A stretch of 64,000 bases of DNA from Marchantia polymorpha subsp. ruderalis (GCA_037833965.1 AP031354.1:28808001-28872000), one strand, 5' to 3'. Positions 22,725 to 36,773 are shown, counted from the first letter of the stretch. The notes: generated from the letters alone by a model not told the origin. Numbers and translations: made by a program.

Positions 22725-25200
22725 AGAGAAGCTGTGCTGAACGAGAACGAGAGCGAGAGCGAGCCGATGCTGCTGCTGCGCGGACCGACCGCGGAAATTG
22801 CTCGCTCGAACCTCTCGTCGTGGCCTCTCGTGTGCCCCTGGTTCCTCGACTTGCCGGCACTGGCCTCCGTCATGCCCTGGCGGTGGAATTGCCCGAATGT
22901 AGGTCTCGGAAGCGATGCCCCCAATTGCCTGCCCTGCACATCCTACTCATTCCTCGTCCGCAGAATGCTGTCACCGCGAGGCTGCCACCGGCATTTCTAG
23001 GGTTCATCTCACCATCTGCTCGCTCCGGAAAACACACCCTGTCTTTCTCTGTGTGTCTCTCTCTCCACGCGCCTAGGGCAGCATCCACAATCCGATGCGA
23101 CTTCGAACACTCTGCGGGAGTATCATCGAACCGCTAGCTGCTAACACGAATGGCATCACATTAAGACCAGAGCCACAGCACACGCACACTATAGGGAATG
23201 CTCGAAGATACTCGGCACACACGCACAGGCTAGTCAGAGAGTCAGTGAGTCAGTAAATGCAGCACCTGTTTTCCGACTCCCCACCCAATGCTTGTAAGCG
23301 CCCGTCTCCGTCATGCCCTGCTCGGGTACTCGACTCCGACGCCGACGACGAGCTCCGAGGACATGGGGACTCCAGAGCTCGTCCTCTCTTCCTTTCACTC
23401 TCGCTCTCAATCTCACTCTCGCTCCTCGCCACGTCTACGTCTACTTCTCGCTACAACCGACTGCCCAAATCACTCACACTTCACTCGACAACAACCCGCC
23501 TGCTGCTAATGCTACGACGCCGCGCAATCGGCACCAGCACCAGCACCAAACAGCGCCAGCTCCTCGTCCTCCTCCTTCGCCACCTTCTCAAACCAATGCT
23601 GCTAACGAGCCCTGCGCACGACCACTACAAAGCTCGGCACCACCGCTCGACGCCGCCCGTCGTCCTTCCAGTCCACTTCCCGTGGCTTCTTCTTGATCTC
23701 TTTCTGCCTCCATGCTCAAACCACTCGCGCAATCCTCCTCCCAATCCCTCGGAGCCACCTTCTTCGTCGTCCGTCGTCTCACGAACTCAATCCGCGCCTC
23801 GACAAACTCTCGACCAAACTAACACACACTCGAATACTCCACAACTCGAGCCCAGCCACGCCAGCCTGCCAGCAAGCGAGCAAGCGATGGAGGGAGAGGG
23901 AGATGGACAGGGGAAAGGAGAGAGGGAGTGAGAGAGAGATGGAGAGAGGGGGAGAGTGATGGGGCGTGCGGAGCCGAGGAACAAAAAACCGCTTAGGTCG
24001 GGCGAGCAAGGTTGAAATAGGCTGGCGAGGCCCGCGTCGCCATGCGCTTCTCTCGTCGCTCCTATTCTCTGGCGCAGCTGCTGCTGCTGCTGCTTCTGCT
24101 GGCCTGCCTGCCTGCCTGCCTCCTCCTCCTCGTCCTCGGCCCTCCCCCGCCCTCGCCCTCCCTCCCTCGCTCCCTCCCTCCTGCTGCTGCTGCAAGCGAC
24201 GACGGGGAGCGATGCCGCGAGATAACGAAAGGAAGCATCAGAGCAAAAGCTGGAAAGCGCGATAAACGGCGACCAGCCATGGATGCCCTTTGCGCCCTCT
24301 GTCGGACTCGGATGGCCCCGTGGGCCCCACGGATGGGAATCTCGCGCGGACGGACGGGGACTGCGACGGCGACGGCGGATTCGACGGATTCGACGGGCGT
24401 CGTCGTATGCTGGTGAGGGTGAGGACGACGGTACGTGGATCTGATCGGGGTCGGGATCGGGATCGGGATAGCTTGGGCGAGGGCCATAATCTGATCATCT
24501 GATCTGGGAATGATGCAGACAGAGGAGTATGAGAAGGGGGGGGAGGGGAGAGGGGGGTGGGGTCGGGTCGACGGGAGGGGCCACGACTGGAGCAGCGAGG
24601 GAGGGAGGGAGGGTCCAGCGTTGCGACTGGACTGGTGCACTGGAGTTGATCATGCTGCAGGCTGGGGCTGGGGCTGTTTGCTTGCTGGCCCGGTGGCAGC
24701 ACCAGCACCAGCAGCGACATACATGAGCCAGGTTGCATCATGAGCCTCAAGAGTGTAGTTCACGAGATGTAGGCCGCAGCAGCCTCGTGTGTGTCATGTC
24801 TCACTCTCTCTCTCTCTCGCTCCACTTCCACTCGTCCGTCTCTTCGCGCGTCGGTTGACCCGACTCGATTCCCTCCCTCCCTCCGCCTTACCGCAGCAGC
24901 AGCAGCGCTCATAGCCTCTCGAGACTTGCCACCGGACGTTAGGACAGCACTGCGGCCCTCTGCCTGCCTGCAGACCGGAGTCACCAGTCATGGGCCTCTG
25001 TGCCGGGATCCCACCCACATGCCCGTCCATCCTCACGGACGGGGTCTGCAGCTTTCTCCAAGGCTGGAAAGATCTCTCAGAGCCCACTTGCATGGTCGCC
25101 GATTTCCAACCTCCTCCGTCACTCCTTCCTCGATGTGATGTGTACATCTGGACGTGGAATGTGAGCTGCGTGGTGTTTCTGCTCCTGCACTGCGTATGAG
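22725..25200 (-). promoter_or_regulatory. GC-rich leader and promoter region of PP2C
   Basis: The DNA upstream of the PP2C ATG is rich in CT/GA, CTG and CCT repeats and carries several short upstream frames on the same strand. One (22669-22860) and another (22568-22939) overlap the PP2C start in other frames, so translation of PP2C may be limited by upstream ORFs if the leader begins that far out. No TATA box is evident and the transcription start cannot be placed from sequence alone. Confidence 0.4.
24536..24583 (+). other. G-run tract with quadruplex-forming pattern
   Basis: Successive runs of three to eight G separated by short spacers on the plus strand, about 1.8 kb upstream of the PP2C start codon. 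The pattern fits the usual G3+ N1-7 quadruplex rule. Function is unknown. Confidence 0.6.
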
Positions 25201-26968
25201 TCTTCTGCGTTGAGGCAAAAGGCCGCTCCTGCATGTGCTCCCCTTAATACAAATTCACTTTCCATGGTTGGATTCCACGACTAAAGCTCATCGGTATTCC
25301 TGTGAAGAAACAAAAAGACACCACCCAAGTCAGGCCATTCCCCAACGGACTCCCTACGAATCCGATCACTCCTCCTTACGTCCGAAAACGCGTAAACTGC
25401 CGCTGGCAGAGAGATTTGTTATTAGCCTTCGGTTTGTGATTTTGTCTTCTGAAAAGAACGACCTGCTCTCGTGACAGCTTTTCTCCTCGCGGAAAGATCT
25501 CGCGACGGTGACAGACTACGGACCATTGCGCATTGACTCGAACAACAGGAGCTCAACTTTTAGTCCATCCAATCTGCGACTGCGTGACCGTACGGCATTA
25601 CAGTAGACAAACATTTGTTACCCAAGGAAGTCTAGACCTCTATCCTGTTTACTAAATTTTTGTGCAATGTACGGACTCAAGCATCAGCAAAAGCTTAGTG
25701 TAGGAAGGCTTGTGCTTACTGACAATGTGCTGGCGCCAGCATCACGATTGTGTAAGATGACACGAATTCCGTAATTTGAACATATGCTTGGTCAACGCTG
25801 AGAACAACTGCGCTCACGATGCTTAAAATTCCGATCTTTGATACCATGCCAGGTCACAGCTTCGAGTTAAGGCTGACAATAGAATGTAGCAACCAAAATG
25901 CCGTAGTCAAGTCACGTAAAGTATGCACAAGTCTAGCTCTCCAACCAGTCACAACAATAGACAAATCTCACGGGTAAAAGGAAACTGTAAATGAAGGTTG
26001 AGCCAAATCCTCGAAGTTGTTACAAAACTGCCTGAGGAAAAACCGTAACAACTCGGTCATCACCGATCGAAAAACCACCGAACTGAGCAGAAAACAATGA
26101 ACTAGTTGTCCGTGAGACAGTTTTCTTAAAGTATCTATAGGACAAGCGTAGTGCGTCCTAAGTCCTGCCCTGTAACAGGAAGAGACATTCTACGGTAACC
26201 CGTTTCAGTAGGACATGAGATGAAGTTGTTAATCAAGACGCGTTGCACAGCATAAATGAACGGCGCACGTAGTACTCTAACTTGGTTCAAGGACATTGCT
26301 CAGAGTCAGAAAGGAAGGCAGAAGAGCCCACAAACAGTCGCTCGAAGCAATAAACAGACCTGCATCGCGCCTCCACGCCGAACTCATTAATATTCGTAGT
26401 TCCGATAAACCCATTATTTAGAAGAACGTGTAGGTTTGCTTCTCAGTTGACTGTCTCACGTTATATCCACGTGAGGAACACATCACGAGTCGGTTCAAGA
26501 GCTCGCAGTAGTATATTCAAGTCAGCGCTCTAGATATGGGTTACAGCAGGTTAATTCATTCCGATAGGACTCACGATGACCACTGCCCAACACATAGAAG
26601 CCTGTAAGCAAAACCCAAATATAACGACACGGTGTAGGGGCGACTTGAATTTCAACTATTTTCCTTTTTACATGATTATAACGCATATCCTCCAGCCACC
26701 TAACCTGGAAAATCTCTACTGATTGTGTCATACCAGACACAGTTCCCCAAAAGGGCATTTCTAGTTGGAGGAGCTGACGAGAAGTTTTCCTTGACTGCAT
26801 CAAGGCGGACCGACTGACATTTCTTGTCCACAAAACTCCGAGGCATGACGTGGATGATCTGCCAGATACAATTACAGATTCGAAGGCAAAATTTGCTACA
26901 TCCAACCCCAAGGTGCTTCCATGTAGAGGTATGTATGAAGCCTGGCACTGAAGTACACCACTGGAACT
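25201..26968. other. Intergenic, including the SF3a60 3' untranslated region
   Basis: No gene seen. The right end is the 3' flank of the minus-strand SF3a60 gene. Mixed base composition, without recognisable repeats. Confidence 0.55.
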
Positions 26969-29900
26969 TCAAATTAGTCCTTGCCTTTGCAAATCGGCAA
27001 AGGTCTTCTTATTGTACACGTTTCCATCCTGGTCCTCGTACTCCTCTTCTAAATCAGGCCTCCACTTGTTGACTCCTTGTCTTTCTTGAATCTTCTCCCA
27101 TAGTGCCCTCGCGTCCTGTACACATCAGGTGGTCGAAATGATGATGATGATGATGATGATGATAATCAATAAAAAAGCCTTCTCCGTTTTTCCGCCAAGA
27201 TAACACCACTGCAACTAACCCGGAGCAACTACCATGTATACTCTGATGTTCCCACTTCAAATCCATGGTCTTTGTGAATGACCAACAGTCACCAGTATAT
27301 GTACTTTAGCATACCTTGATGGAGGTTATCTCATGAAAATTCTTCGTGTTGGGTATTCCCAGGCAACGCATGCCGTGCTGATGACGCCACTCCTTGAAAT
27401 GTCTTTCAAATGCTCTTCGCCCCCAGTAGCTATTGTTCCCACATATCTCGCATTTGAATTCCTGATATGATAAAGCCAAACGTGGAAAAGCTCCCGGTGA
27501 ATATCAACTTATAGACTTCATCTTCATTTGATCCCAAATCGAGAGATTCGAGGCAGCATACGACGCCGTTAACTCATACTCAATGTGTACCACGACATCG
27601 TATATACGAAGTTTCCCAGGACATACCTGGCCAAGTCCATGAAGCTTGTATAGCCAGTATGGAATAGGTTTTCCATCCCATCCCATGGGCAGCTTTAAGG
27701 GATTGTAGATCTGTTGGTCATCATCATCACTCTCACTCTCCGCCTGCACTTCTTCCTGTAATCATCGCAGAAATTGCGTTTGTAGAAAGTCAAAACTAAT
27801 GTGCCAGAATACAAGACTGTTATTGCCTTGGTTTGGTGAAAGAAAGAAACACGTTCGAATCGCATGTTTGTGTTTCTGAGAAAGACAAATGCCTCAGAAG
27901 TGCTAGCCAGCACTTCTGAGCTACTTCACAAAACACATATTCACGAAAACAGCACCATATTTCATCCACTTCCTCTGTGCAGAAAGCAAGCACAATAATC
28001 ATGACCTCTTTCAAAAGCAAACGTCCGTAAACTCATCACAGACAACATCATCAGCGACGTTACCTCCTCTCGCTCGGCTTCCATCTCTTCGTACGTCAGT
28101 GCCTGCTTTCTTCCTACGTGTGCCTTCGTTTCTTCAATTGCCTTTAACAGATGAAAGAGAGGAAAGAATGGATAAGTTGATCTCGACAATGCGCTACGGC
28201 GCCATTGACATAGAAAACAATATAAATTCGACAAAATCAACAGAGCTGGCTAAAGTAGTTTGACCACTAATTAATTCGACTCATCTTCGACTCCCAACTT
28301 ACTTAGTAATGAATCTGGCAACTCTGTCATGCTTATCACTAACTCGTTTATGTTGTTTGACTGACCTCATTCAGAAGCTCACAAAGCCGCTGCATCTGAG
28401 ACTCTGCCAGAGCAACTTCCCTTGATATTTGCATCTGCTGAGCAATCTCCTGCTCGGTCTTCTTCTGTGCAGGTTGATATCCTTTTGCAAAATGCTTTCG
28501 ATCCAGTTCGTCAAGCGGGGTAGACTGAAACAAAACGACGATCTTAGATAGCTCACGATGTCCTCAAAAAAGATATACCTATGAATCCACTTCTTTCCTG
28601 AACTTAGTGTACGACTCCATGTAAGGTAAGCAACTTCTAGTTTATTTCCAAAGTCCTTCAGACACAGATACGTCGACCATTAAAAGGAAAAAGTTCTTTC
28701 CAATTGCTAACTTTTTCTGCCTATGCTCAGATGACAGAGTCCAATATCTGAACAACAGTCACCCAACTGTAAAACGACCTTGACTTAGACGAGTAAAAGC
28801 CGTCTAAAAAGGACGGAGTATGTGCATACCTTGGTCAAAAAAAGACGTTCTGCACGCTGTCGTGCAGTGCCCCCGCTTTTCAATCCGAGAGAGGCCAGTG
28901 CCTGTGGAAAAAGCAAACATCAGAATAGGCAAATACATAAACTAAACGCTCCCTGGTACCTTAAGCGGGTCTCTGTTTAGGAACTGCTGCGCACAAGTGG
29001 CATATTGCATCCAACCGCTATGAGTCCCTAAAACTTTACCGTATTGTCTGCAAATTGCATGGAACTCCTCTCGAAATGAGTGCCCGGTCAGCCCTCATTG
29101 TTCAGATGAAACATAAATCAGAAAAACACAAAAAATAATCAGGTATGGAAGAGATGTTGCTGACTCACATCCTTCAGTCGTTCCGGACCCAACTCCATCA
29201 GCTCCTCAATCGAATCATAGTCCTCAATGTCAATCGTAGGTTCTTGAGTGATTGAAGCCTGTCCATTTCCAAGACCCTTGTCTTCCCAACCATCCACAGT
29301 ACCAGCCTCCCAGCTAGGTTCGAAGTCAGCCTCGACCTGTACAGTAGGCCCGTATAACACATCAACTCCCAGCAGGCTACAACAACCTAAGCTTTATATA
29401 TAAAAAGAGGAGGCTGAGCCGCGAGGAGAAATAGTTGTTCTCCACATTATATACTAACAACAGAAGAAATTGGCAGGACAAGGCTACAAGGGGAGACTCC
29501 TTACTTTCAAAAATCTTTAACGAAATACATAATGTTAACCTGCAGGGCGATAAATGTGCAGGAAGAGGACTGAAGGGTCTCGTGCTAGATGATCAAAGAG
29601 GAAGAGGACAGGATCTATAAATCACATTGCATATACATCAAGTGACAAGATGAGTGAAAACGCGTAAGCCTCACCTTAGCAAAAATTTTATCCAAGTCTT
29701 GAAGGGGCTGTGTCCGTTGGAAGAATGACCTCAAGTACTCAGTCAAGTGAGAAATGTACTCTCTATACTGTCTGCCAGCCACCCAGGCCCACCGAAACTC
29801 CATGATCAGATTGATTTATTTTGACAAAATAGTATGAATTAGTCTTTTCTCCCACGGATCATGCCGATCAAAATTACAATCGTTCGACAGACTAATGGCA

Positions 29901-31405
29901 GTAATGTTTAAAACAGCAAAGGCCTTACTTCGAGAGCTTGTGATTGCGAGTGATCTTGTGTGTTTGCGAAAATTCTTCCAGGTAGGCTGAGTATTCGATA
30001 GAATGACCGAATTTAGAATTGAGATAACTATTGTAAAGCTCATGCAGGTCCAGATATCGCCCATGTGCTTCCTGAAAGAGGCAACCGGAATACATATAAA
30101 GAAAATATTGATCAAGAAAAATGGAAAGAGCTGATAGCTTATGGTTCTACACAAGCATCATCATGAAAGGGTTTAGGGGTAGAGAAAGCAAGGCATAATG
30201 ATTTTAAAAAGACCTCTCCGCTGAATTCGATCCATGGCTCCTCTTTCAATAGGTCCTCCGCGTCTTCACCTTCGTCGACCACTCGCGCACTTGGGTGACG
30301 CCTGTGATAATCGCGGATCTGCAACGTGGTCATAAGAACATGATGTAACACAATCATTGAAGAATTCACAATAAAAAACCGAAGACTCTACGAATGAGTT
30401 CAGATACCGGCAGTGTAACACTAGGTTATCAATGTCCTAGGCTTTTTTTTTCTAAAATCCGTGGATGGTTCCATCACGCGATGGCAAACACTATCCAGCC
30501 ACCGACATCGAACTAGGACCATTGTATTACGGTTGAGAGTTAGACACAAAACAATTTCGGATCGGTCGTGAGTAAAGTGAAGAACAAGTAATTACTTGAA
30601 ACGGCCAACAGAGCATACTTTCAAAATTTAAAATTATACTGCATTAGCTCCCCAGAACCTTGATGTCACGGGTACATTCGTGGAACCTTCATCAGAAACG
30701 AGATATACATCTGAAATCACACATTACCCTTTTCAGGTTCCTATCATAAGTCAAAGAAAAGACACGCGTAAAGCAGTTGTACGGGCAAAGAGTTTATTTC
30801 ACATGCTTCAGCTATCCGCAAGATCTAATATTTAATTATCAGTTCTGGACCAGTACCTCTTTTAGCCGATCGTAAAAAGCGCTGAAGTAATTATTCTGCC
30901 CATTGGCACTTTGCCCTCCAAGAGCAGCAATTTCGTCTTTGCGGGCATTGTCCTTGTCTTCGTATATTTCAACCTATTAGCAAACATGTGAGGAGAAATT
31001 CGACATGTACGACTGACCAACCTCAGCCATTTCAGCATGCTGTGCCAAGCAGCAAACAAATTTTACGGTTTCATACGCAGCCTTCGGTGTCTGCTAAATC
31101 CTGTAACGTTACATAACCTGCAAGAGTAACTTCAAGCTTTACAGACTTCAAAAGCCGATGTCGCATCTTCAAACACATCAGTCAGCACAAATGACGCATT
31201 TCATAATAAGCTGGTGAGGTTTAAGACTCACAAGCTTCCCGCAGGTGCCAACGATAGATTCCACCATGTTATTCACACGGTGATATTGATGCAACCGCTC
31301 CTTGTGAGGCTTTGCATCGCGCTGCAAATCCTTCACAATTAATCTTTCCAACCTTTCCACTTCCTCGTGCCATGCCCTCGTCTGCTCCAGCAAATTTGCC
31401 GACAT
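26969..31405 (-). CDS. SF3A3: Splicing factor 3A subunit 3 (SF3a60 / ATROPOS), 12 coding exons
   Basis: Complete SF3a60, a U2 snRNP subunit needed for branch-site recognition in the nucleus. Exons in coding order: 31405-31232, 30973-30857, 30318-30214, 30071-29929, 29771-29675, 29336-29169, 28901-28830, 28524-28366, 28141-28064, 27755-27627, 27461-27315, 27115-26969. All introns are GT-AG; all are phase 0 except the one after exon 4 (phase 2). The product is about 511 residues (human 501). N-terminus: [21 protein letters not shown]. Middle: [33 protein letters not shown]-like [19 protein letters not shown] (exon 7) is followed by [25 protein letters not shown]. The zinc finger is [24 protein letters not shown] (C-x2-C-x12-H-x5-H, exon 11). 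The end is [15 protein letters not shown]. All exons are in frame, so the gene is probably functional. Start at 31403-31405 matches the family N-terminus. Confidence 0.96.
27138..27163. repeat. (ATG)n microsatellite in SF3a60 intron 11
   Basis: Eight to nine ATG units inside the last intron, between exons at 27461-27315 and 27115-26969. Confidence 0.95.
30435..30585 (-). repeat. Possible tRNA-derived SINE in SF3a60 intron 2
   Basis: Read on the minus strand, a B-box-like AGTTCGATGTC (30503-30514 region) is preceded by tRNA-like sequence and followed by about 60 nt of unrelated body and an A8 tail (the T run near 30447). It lies in the same orientation as the host gene, inside its largest intron (538 bp). 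No target-site duplication was found, so the call is tentative. Confidence 0.3.
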
Positions 31406-34049
31406 CTTGCTCCAATATTCTACGCACCTACTGACACATTGTCTTCGACACGTCTAAAAGATACAGCGAAGAGCGAAATTGATCCTGTCCACGGAGACTG
31501 CACGACCATCCGAGGGCAAAGCTCCACAACCTCGTTCGACGACTGACAGATTAGGGTTTCGGCACAAAAATGTCACTCGAAGCTACCACTGGCAAAAGAT
31601 CATTCGATTCAAGTTCCGCAAACGAAGATTCGCTCTTCCGGAAGCCGCGCACCACTTCAAATGACCAAACCTCTAAACCTTCGGAGCAAACCGCGACTTC
31701 CCTTCGCTTGTCGCACAATCGTCGGCTCCTCTGATGTCTGACAGTGGCCGCTCTTCCTGCGCTGAGCTCGATGCTTCACTACCCATTCATCAACACATCC
31801 GCGCTCCGGAATCCGGAAGCTCCCTCACTACTGTCCATTGTCGTCGTAATCCCGGTACCAACCCTACCGTTCATGGTCATTGATTTGAATTCATACATAT
31901 TTATGAACATTCTGATTCAAGCCCAATTCAAGATTTTGATTAGTCTTTTCATCTCATATAATCTCGTCTATGAGTTTGAAAAATCCGTCATATCTACAGT
32001 ACATCAAAAAACTTACCTGATGAAAAATTGCTGACACAATTTATGTGGGGTTTAAAGTCTTTTGAGGAATCATATAGTCAATAAACAAATGTGATCAACT
32101 TTGTCTTCACCTCTACATCCGAATAATATGTGACTTTGATTTCTGAGTTCATTTGGATTTCGTATTTCATTCATGACAACTATTCTAATAGATGTAAGTA
32201 GCTTACTACACTGACAAATATTTGGATCAATTGTAATCTTTTAGCATAACATACAACCTATTTTCCTTACTAATTCCTTGCAAATTTTTTCTTCATTCAA
32301 TCCTTACTTTCTCTATCTTAGTCGTATTCATTTGTTACATCAACGTCCGCTTCAAAATAAATGTAACCAAAACATTCCTGTTCTATGTCATTTTCATCTG
32401 GTTTATGTGTTGTTTGATTCTGTTCAAAGCACATTGTATTTGGGGGAGAAATGATTTTGTGATGCATAACGCATTGGTGGTATCAAAAGGATATTGGTCC
32501 AACTGCAAATTTTTAAACATAATTTGGGGTTTCTCTCATTTTTTTAATGTTTTCAACATAATAAATCAGTGACTCAGCAAAAAAAGTGCATCCATTCTTG
32601 ACATCTTGTGAAACAGAAAGTTAATATCTAAGATGAAAACTTATATTATTCACATTCTCAGTTTAAATCAATTATTGAAGAAATGAAAATCAGCTGCATA
32701 AAAAATAATTATGTTTGTTATAATTTCTTTGAAAAATTATTTCTAAAGTATCTATTGAAACAGTTCAATAAGCACAAATCGTAATTCATTTTTCAAATGC
32801 AAGGCCTTCTATCACATACGATAAATTCGTTGTATATATCATAAACTGAGCGTTTACACTAATCCAACCATAAAGATTACAAAATTCAATGATTTCAACA
32901 TTATTTCAAATTTGAACACAAAATTTTTTGTAAACAAATAAAAATTATAATAGAATGAATAGATATTAAAATTTAATTAAAATAATTGAAGTATTGTTTA
33001 AAAAAAATATCATGGTAATAATAAACTTATGAAATGAAAAAAAAATAGCAGAGGATTTTTTTTAAAATTGAAAAAAATACATGTGCATACACCATCAAAC
33101 ATTTTGTTATAATGCATAATGATATGAAATACACATATAAATCATCAATGACATAATTTGACATGCAGATGATACATTCATTGTTTACATTTTTAGATAT
33201 CAAAATATTATCTATACATTACTTTTTATAAATTTTTTCTTTATCAACTAAAATATTTTTATAATACTTTAATTGAGTATTTAAATCTTATTGAATATAT
33301 GTATTTTATTGATTTTAGAATAAATTTGATTTCAGTTTAACCTTATGTTTATTTTTTAACTATAAATTACTTATATTCATGTAATTCAAATAAATTATAT
33401 GTTTTTAGAATTTGTCATATTTATGAAATTATAATTAAGTATTTTGGATATATCTTGAATTGAATACAAATTTCATAACTAATTTTATGATGATTGATAT
33501 GTTTTAAACTTGAATTTTAAATATACACAAAAATATATTTTGTTGTACATAAAACTACACACTTGTGCAAAGAAGTTTTTTAATTCATCCATGTTAAATG
33601 TATGAATTCACAATAGTGTACAAACATTCATATTTCTAGATTTTCTTTTGTACATAACCAACGTAGCATTATGAATTAAGCATTGTCTTGTAAATCATAT
33701 AAAATATGTCGTAATTTTAAGCATTCTTGAAAAAAATTTGACTTCATTTTACTACATTACAATGCATGAACTTGTGGTAACGTAGTTTTTAGTTTTTTTT
33801 GAAAATAGTAAGTTTGAGTAGTAGATGACTAGGATTTTCAAACTTTTAGTATAAAAATACTTCGAAGTAAATTAAAAAATGTATTTGGTAGTAGATGCCA
33901 AGTTAGGAATAATAGAATCAATTTTAGATAACTCTCTGTTGAAGTTAGTATTTTTACTTGTAGGCAATAAAGTTGAATAAGAAGGGTTATGATCCACTAT
34001 AGTAGATCGTTCATAAATTTTTCAATTAGGTATCACTTGACTTAGGCAA
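31406..34049. other. SF3a60 upstream region, then AT-rich desert
   Basis: Bases 31406-31850 are mixed composition and hold the SF3a60 promoter and leader. From about 31.9 kb the sequence becomes very AT-rich. Near 32.45 kb, a GGGGGAG purine tract and a TTGGTGGTATCAAAAG stretch resemble the polypurine tract and initiator-tRNA primer site of old LTR elements. No reading frame survives; this is likely a fossil bed. Confidence 0.5.
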
Positions 34050-35711
34050 TATCTCAATAGATAGAGCTTGGCGTGCTTGTATCAACGAGCCCAAGAACAC
34101 TAAAAACGGATGAGTTAATCCCAAGTTACGAGTGTAGGAAGCGGGGGACACGGTAAAACGAAGACGAAGAAGGGCCTTCGGACTTTGGCAAAGATCCTAC
34201 GGCATCGTGAAATGCGGCTCCGATCGGAAGGGAAATTTTAGCACTTGTATCATCAATTCGCACGTCTTCACTATGCGGCTAGGGCATCAAAGTACATTAG
34301 CAGAAACGGGAGCTCCGCGTCGACATTTTGTGGGTGTGCATTTGCGAATTGGGAGTTCAATGAAGATAAAGAGTGAGAAATTTAGAGCGCAGCAATGAGG
34401 CGAGCTTTGGGATTTTGATTGTCAGCACTAAAAATATCGGAGTTTGAATTGATAGCGTATCGCCAAGAACTGATAGGTACCAAGCTCAATTTTTTGATGT
34501 GAGGTTGGAATTGGATTTCCGCAACAATATTGAAGGAGTGGCATGAGAGACGCACGCCCGAAGCTGATGGAATTCATGGCAACCCTAAGAGTTGTACAAT
34601 TGAGCATTTGACTCAAGTCTTGGAGCCATGTGCATGTGAGGAAGGCGATTACACCTACGATAGCCAAAGCATGAAGGTGACATAGGCCAAAGAGCCAAAG
34701 ACAGCTGAGCTTAGTGTAGCTGATCTTTTGTGTGATAGGATAGTTCCCTTCGTCAAGTACTTAGAAGGAAAGATGGCGAAATACTCGGAGCCAAATTCTG
34801 CAGGATCTTATGTAGAGTTAGTGCGTAGTAGGATTAAGGCGAAGGTGGCAACAATTACGAAGATAACAGAGAGTGTTGCGAGCTTAACTTATGAGTGTGC
34901 GACCATGACAGTGACCTTGTAAGAGCGGAGAGCAACTTCAGGCGAAGGAGTTGGAGTGTTCAGATTTTTTGAGGAAGCTAGCGGTTGAGTAGAGCCTTTG
35001 TACTTAGAAGGAGCTAGAGTGGAAGGACCTTCGGGTTGACATTAGCAATGCGCTGAAGATGACGGTGGAACTTCGAGACAAATTGGAATGATTTTGGACA
35101 GGATTTGAAAGAAGAATTTTGCGCGTGGAGAATCTACCGGCAATTTTGATGACAGGGGATCAATCGCATGTTGGCAAAGTGGCTCGTTGGGCAAAGGAAT
35201 TGGCTAATTGCAAAGCTGCCCAAACTTCAGAGATAGAGCGTGAAAAAGAATTGGACGCGGATTGCAGCAGATTGCGATCTCAATTGTCGGCAGTTGAGGA
35301 ATAGTTGGTCGTGGCTCGAGCAAAATTGGTGGAGATAGAGGCAACTATTCAACTGCTGAAACAACAGATAGATGCTGGTTTGTGTCCAGGGGTAGAGCAA
35401 TGTCTTCGCGGTTACGTGAATTGGCAGATTCAAACGACGAAGTGGACGAAATTGGATTTGATGGAGGGTCGATTGAAGGAATTGGGAGCTAGCGGAGCCG
35501 CATGACATTGACAGTTAGGTGGAATGGTTATTTTTCTCATCTCGGGTTTAGAGGAGACAAAGAAGAATTTAGAGTTAGAGCTTTCAGCACTTTTGAGTAT
35601 GATAGGAGTAGATAGGAGTTCTACGGGCGTGGCATTTGCCGTATCTGCGGAAGTCGCACATGATGGGGGCTCGCAGCTAGCGGATGATGCCTCCAAATGT
35701 TCATTGTGAAA
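34050..35711 (+). mobile_element. Broken coiled-coil element, copy A
   Basis: A repeat-derived stretch, less AT-rich than its surroundings, encoding pieces of a long helical protein. A conserved block (DRIVPFVKYLEGKMAKYS... GSYVELVRSR) is followed by heptad-rich segments and the end KWTKLDLMEGRLKELGAS ... LLSMIGVDRSSTG. The same blocks in the same order occur in copy B on the other strand at about 43.6-46.0 kb (VPLLKYLDGKRVKY; KWLKLDSLERRL; RLGVDSSSD). The family is not recognised. No reverse transcriptase, integrase or transposase is visible, so it could be a non-autonomous element or a cargo ORF of a larger one, LTR-type or otherwise. It is broken at several points and looks older than copy B. 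Confidence 0.6.
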
Positions 35712-36773
35712 AAAAAGGCCAAGGCTTTGACTTCAAAGTGCTTTTTCATGAGCCAGTTTTCAATCATTAGTTTGCATTCCTCTGCACGTTCGTGAGCTCT
35801 GTGTTTTGTCACAATGCGCGAGTTGCTTCAGTTTGTCGAAGATACCACAATCAAAGTAGAGAGTCCAATTTGGATGTTCTGAGTGGTGCATAGTGTACAT
35901 CATGATTTAAGCCAATTTGTACATTGGATGCTTGGTGCTGCCGGCTGAACGTGTAATCGTGGGAAGTTTCCCACCTGAATATAAATTCCAAAGTTGTTTG
36001 CGACTTTTGCGATATCTATTGGATGAATTTCAAGATTTGGATGTGATTTCATCTTGCATTTGTGTCGCCTTTGACCTTATCAATTGCAGATGCTCATGGG
36101 AGTGACATGTGCATGAGAAGTAAAACTCTTCAATAAAATGTTAATTTGTGGCAGTAATTGAATCATAGGTGTTGTTTCTGTATTCGTAGGGATAGGATAT
36201 TTATCATTATGCTCCATTTTAATATTTATCAACTATAACACTACTTTTGCTCATATGATAAAGCAAAATTAATTTTTGTACATATCATCAAATGCATGAG
36301 TTTCATCATAATTTCATTATATAGAATTGATGAAAACTTTTTAGTTTCAATTATATCAATTAGACATAAAGCTATGAGATTTTAAAATGTGTTGCCAAGA
36401 AAGTTCAAACTTTTTTTATAGATCTAGAAGTTAGGCCGGTTAAGATTACATTGAATGTACTTGCTTTAACTCAATCATAATTTTATTTTACACAGTTTTT
36501 ATGAACATACATATCTAAAATCATCTTAATCATCGAGTGACGATGTACGCCACTCGTTATAACATTCCATAGTTATCCACAAAGGAGTAGTAGTTCATGT
36601 ATCCACTCATGACGGTAAGAGGCAAGACGATTAAGCAGCGTTCAACAGAACCTTGCTTGAAACATAGTTGAACAAAAATTAAGACGAACCAGAATAACGT
36701 CCAATCTTTTTTCTATATTGAATAGCAAAATGTTTTTTTTATCTATATAAGTGTGCGTTTTAGCCCTTTGCAT

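Noticed and set aside
23257-24640. Several 100-220-codon frames on both strands
   Set aside because: They are low-complexity (Ser/Pro/Arg-rich or polyalanine) products of CT- and CTG-rich DNA upstream of PP2C.
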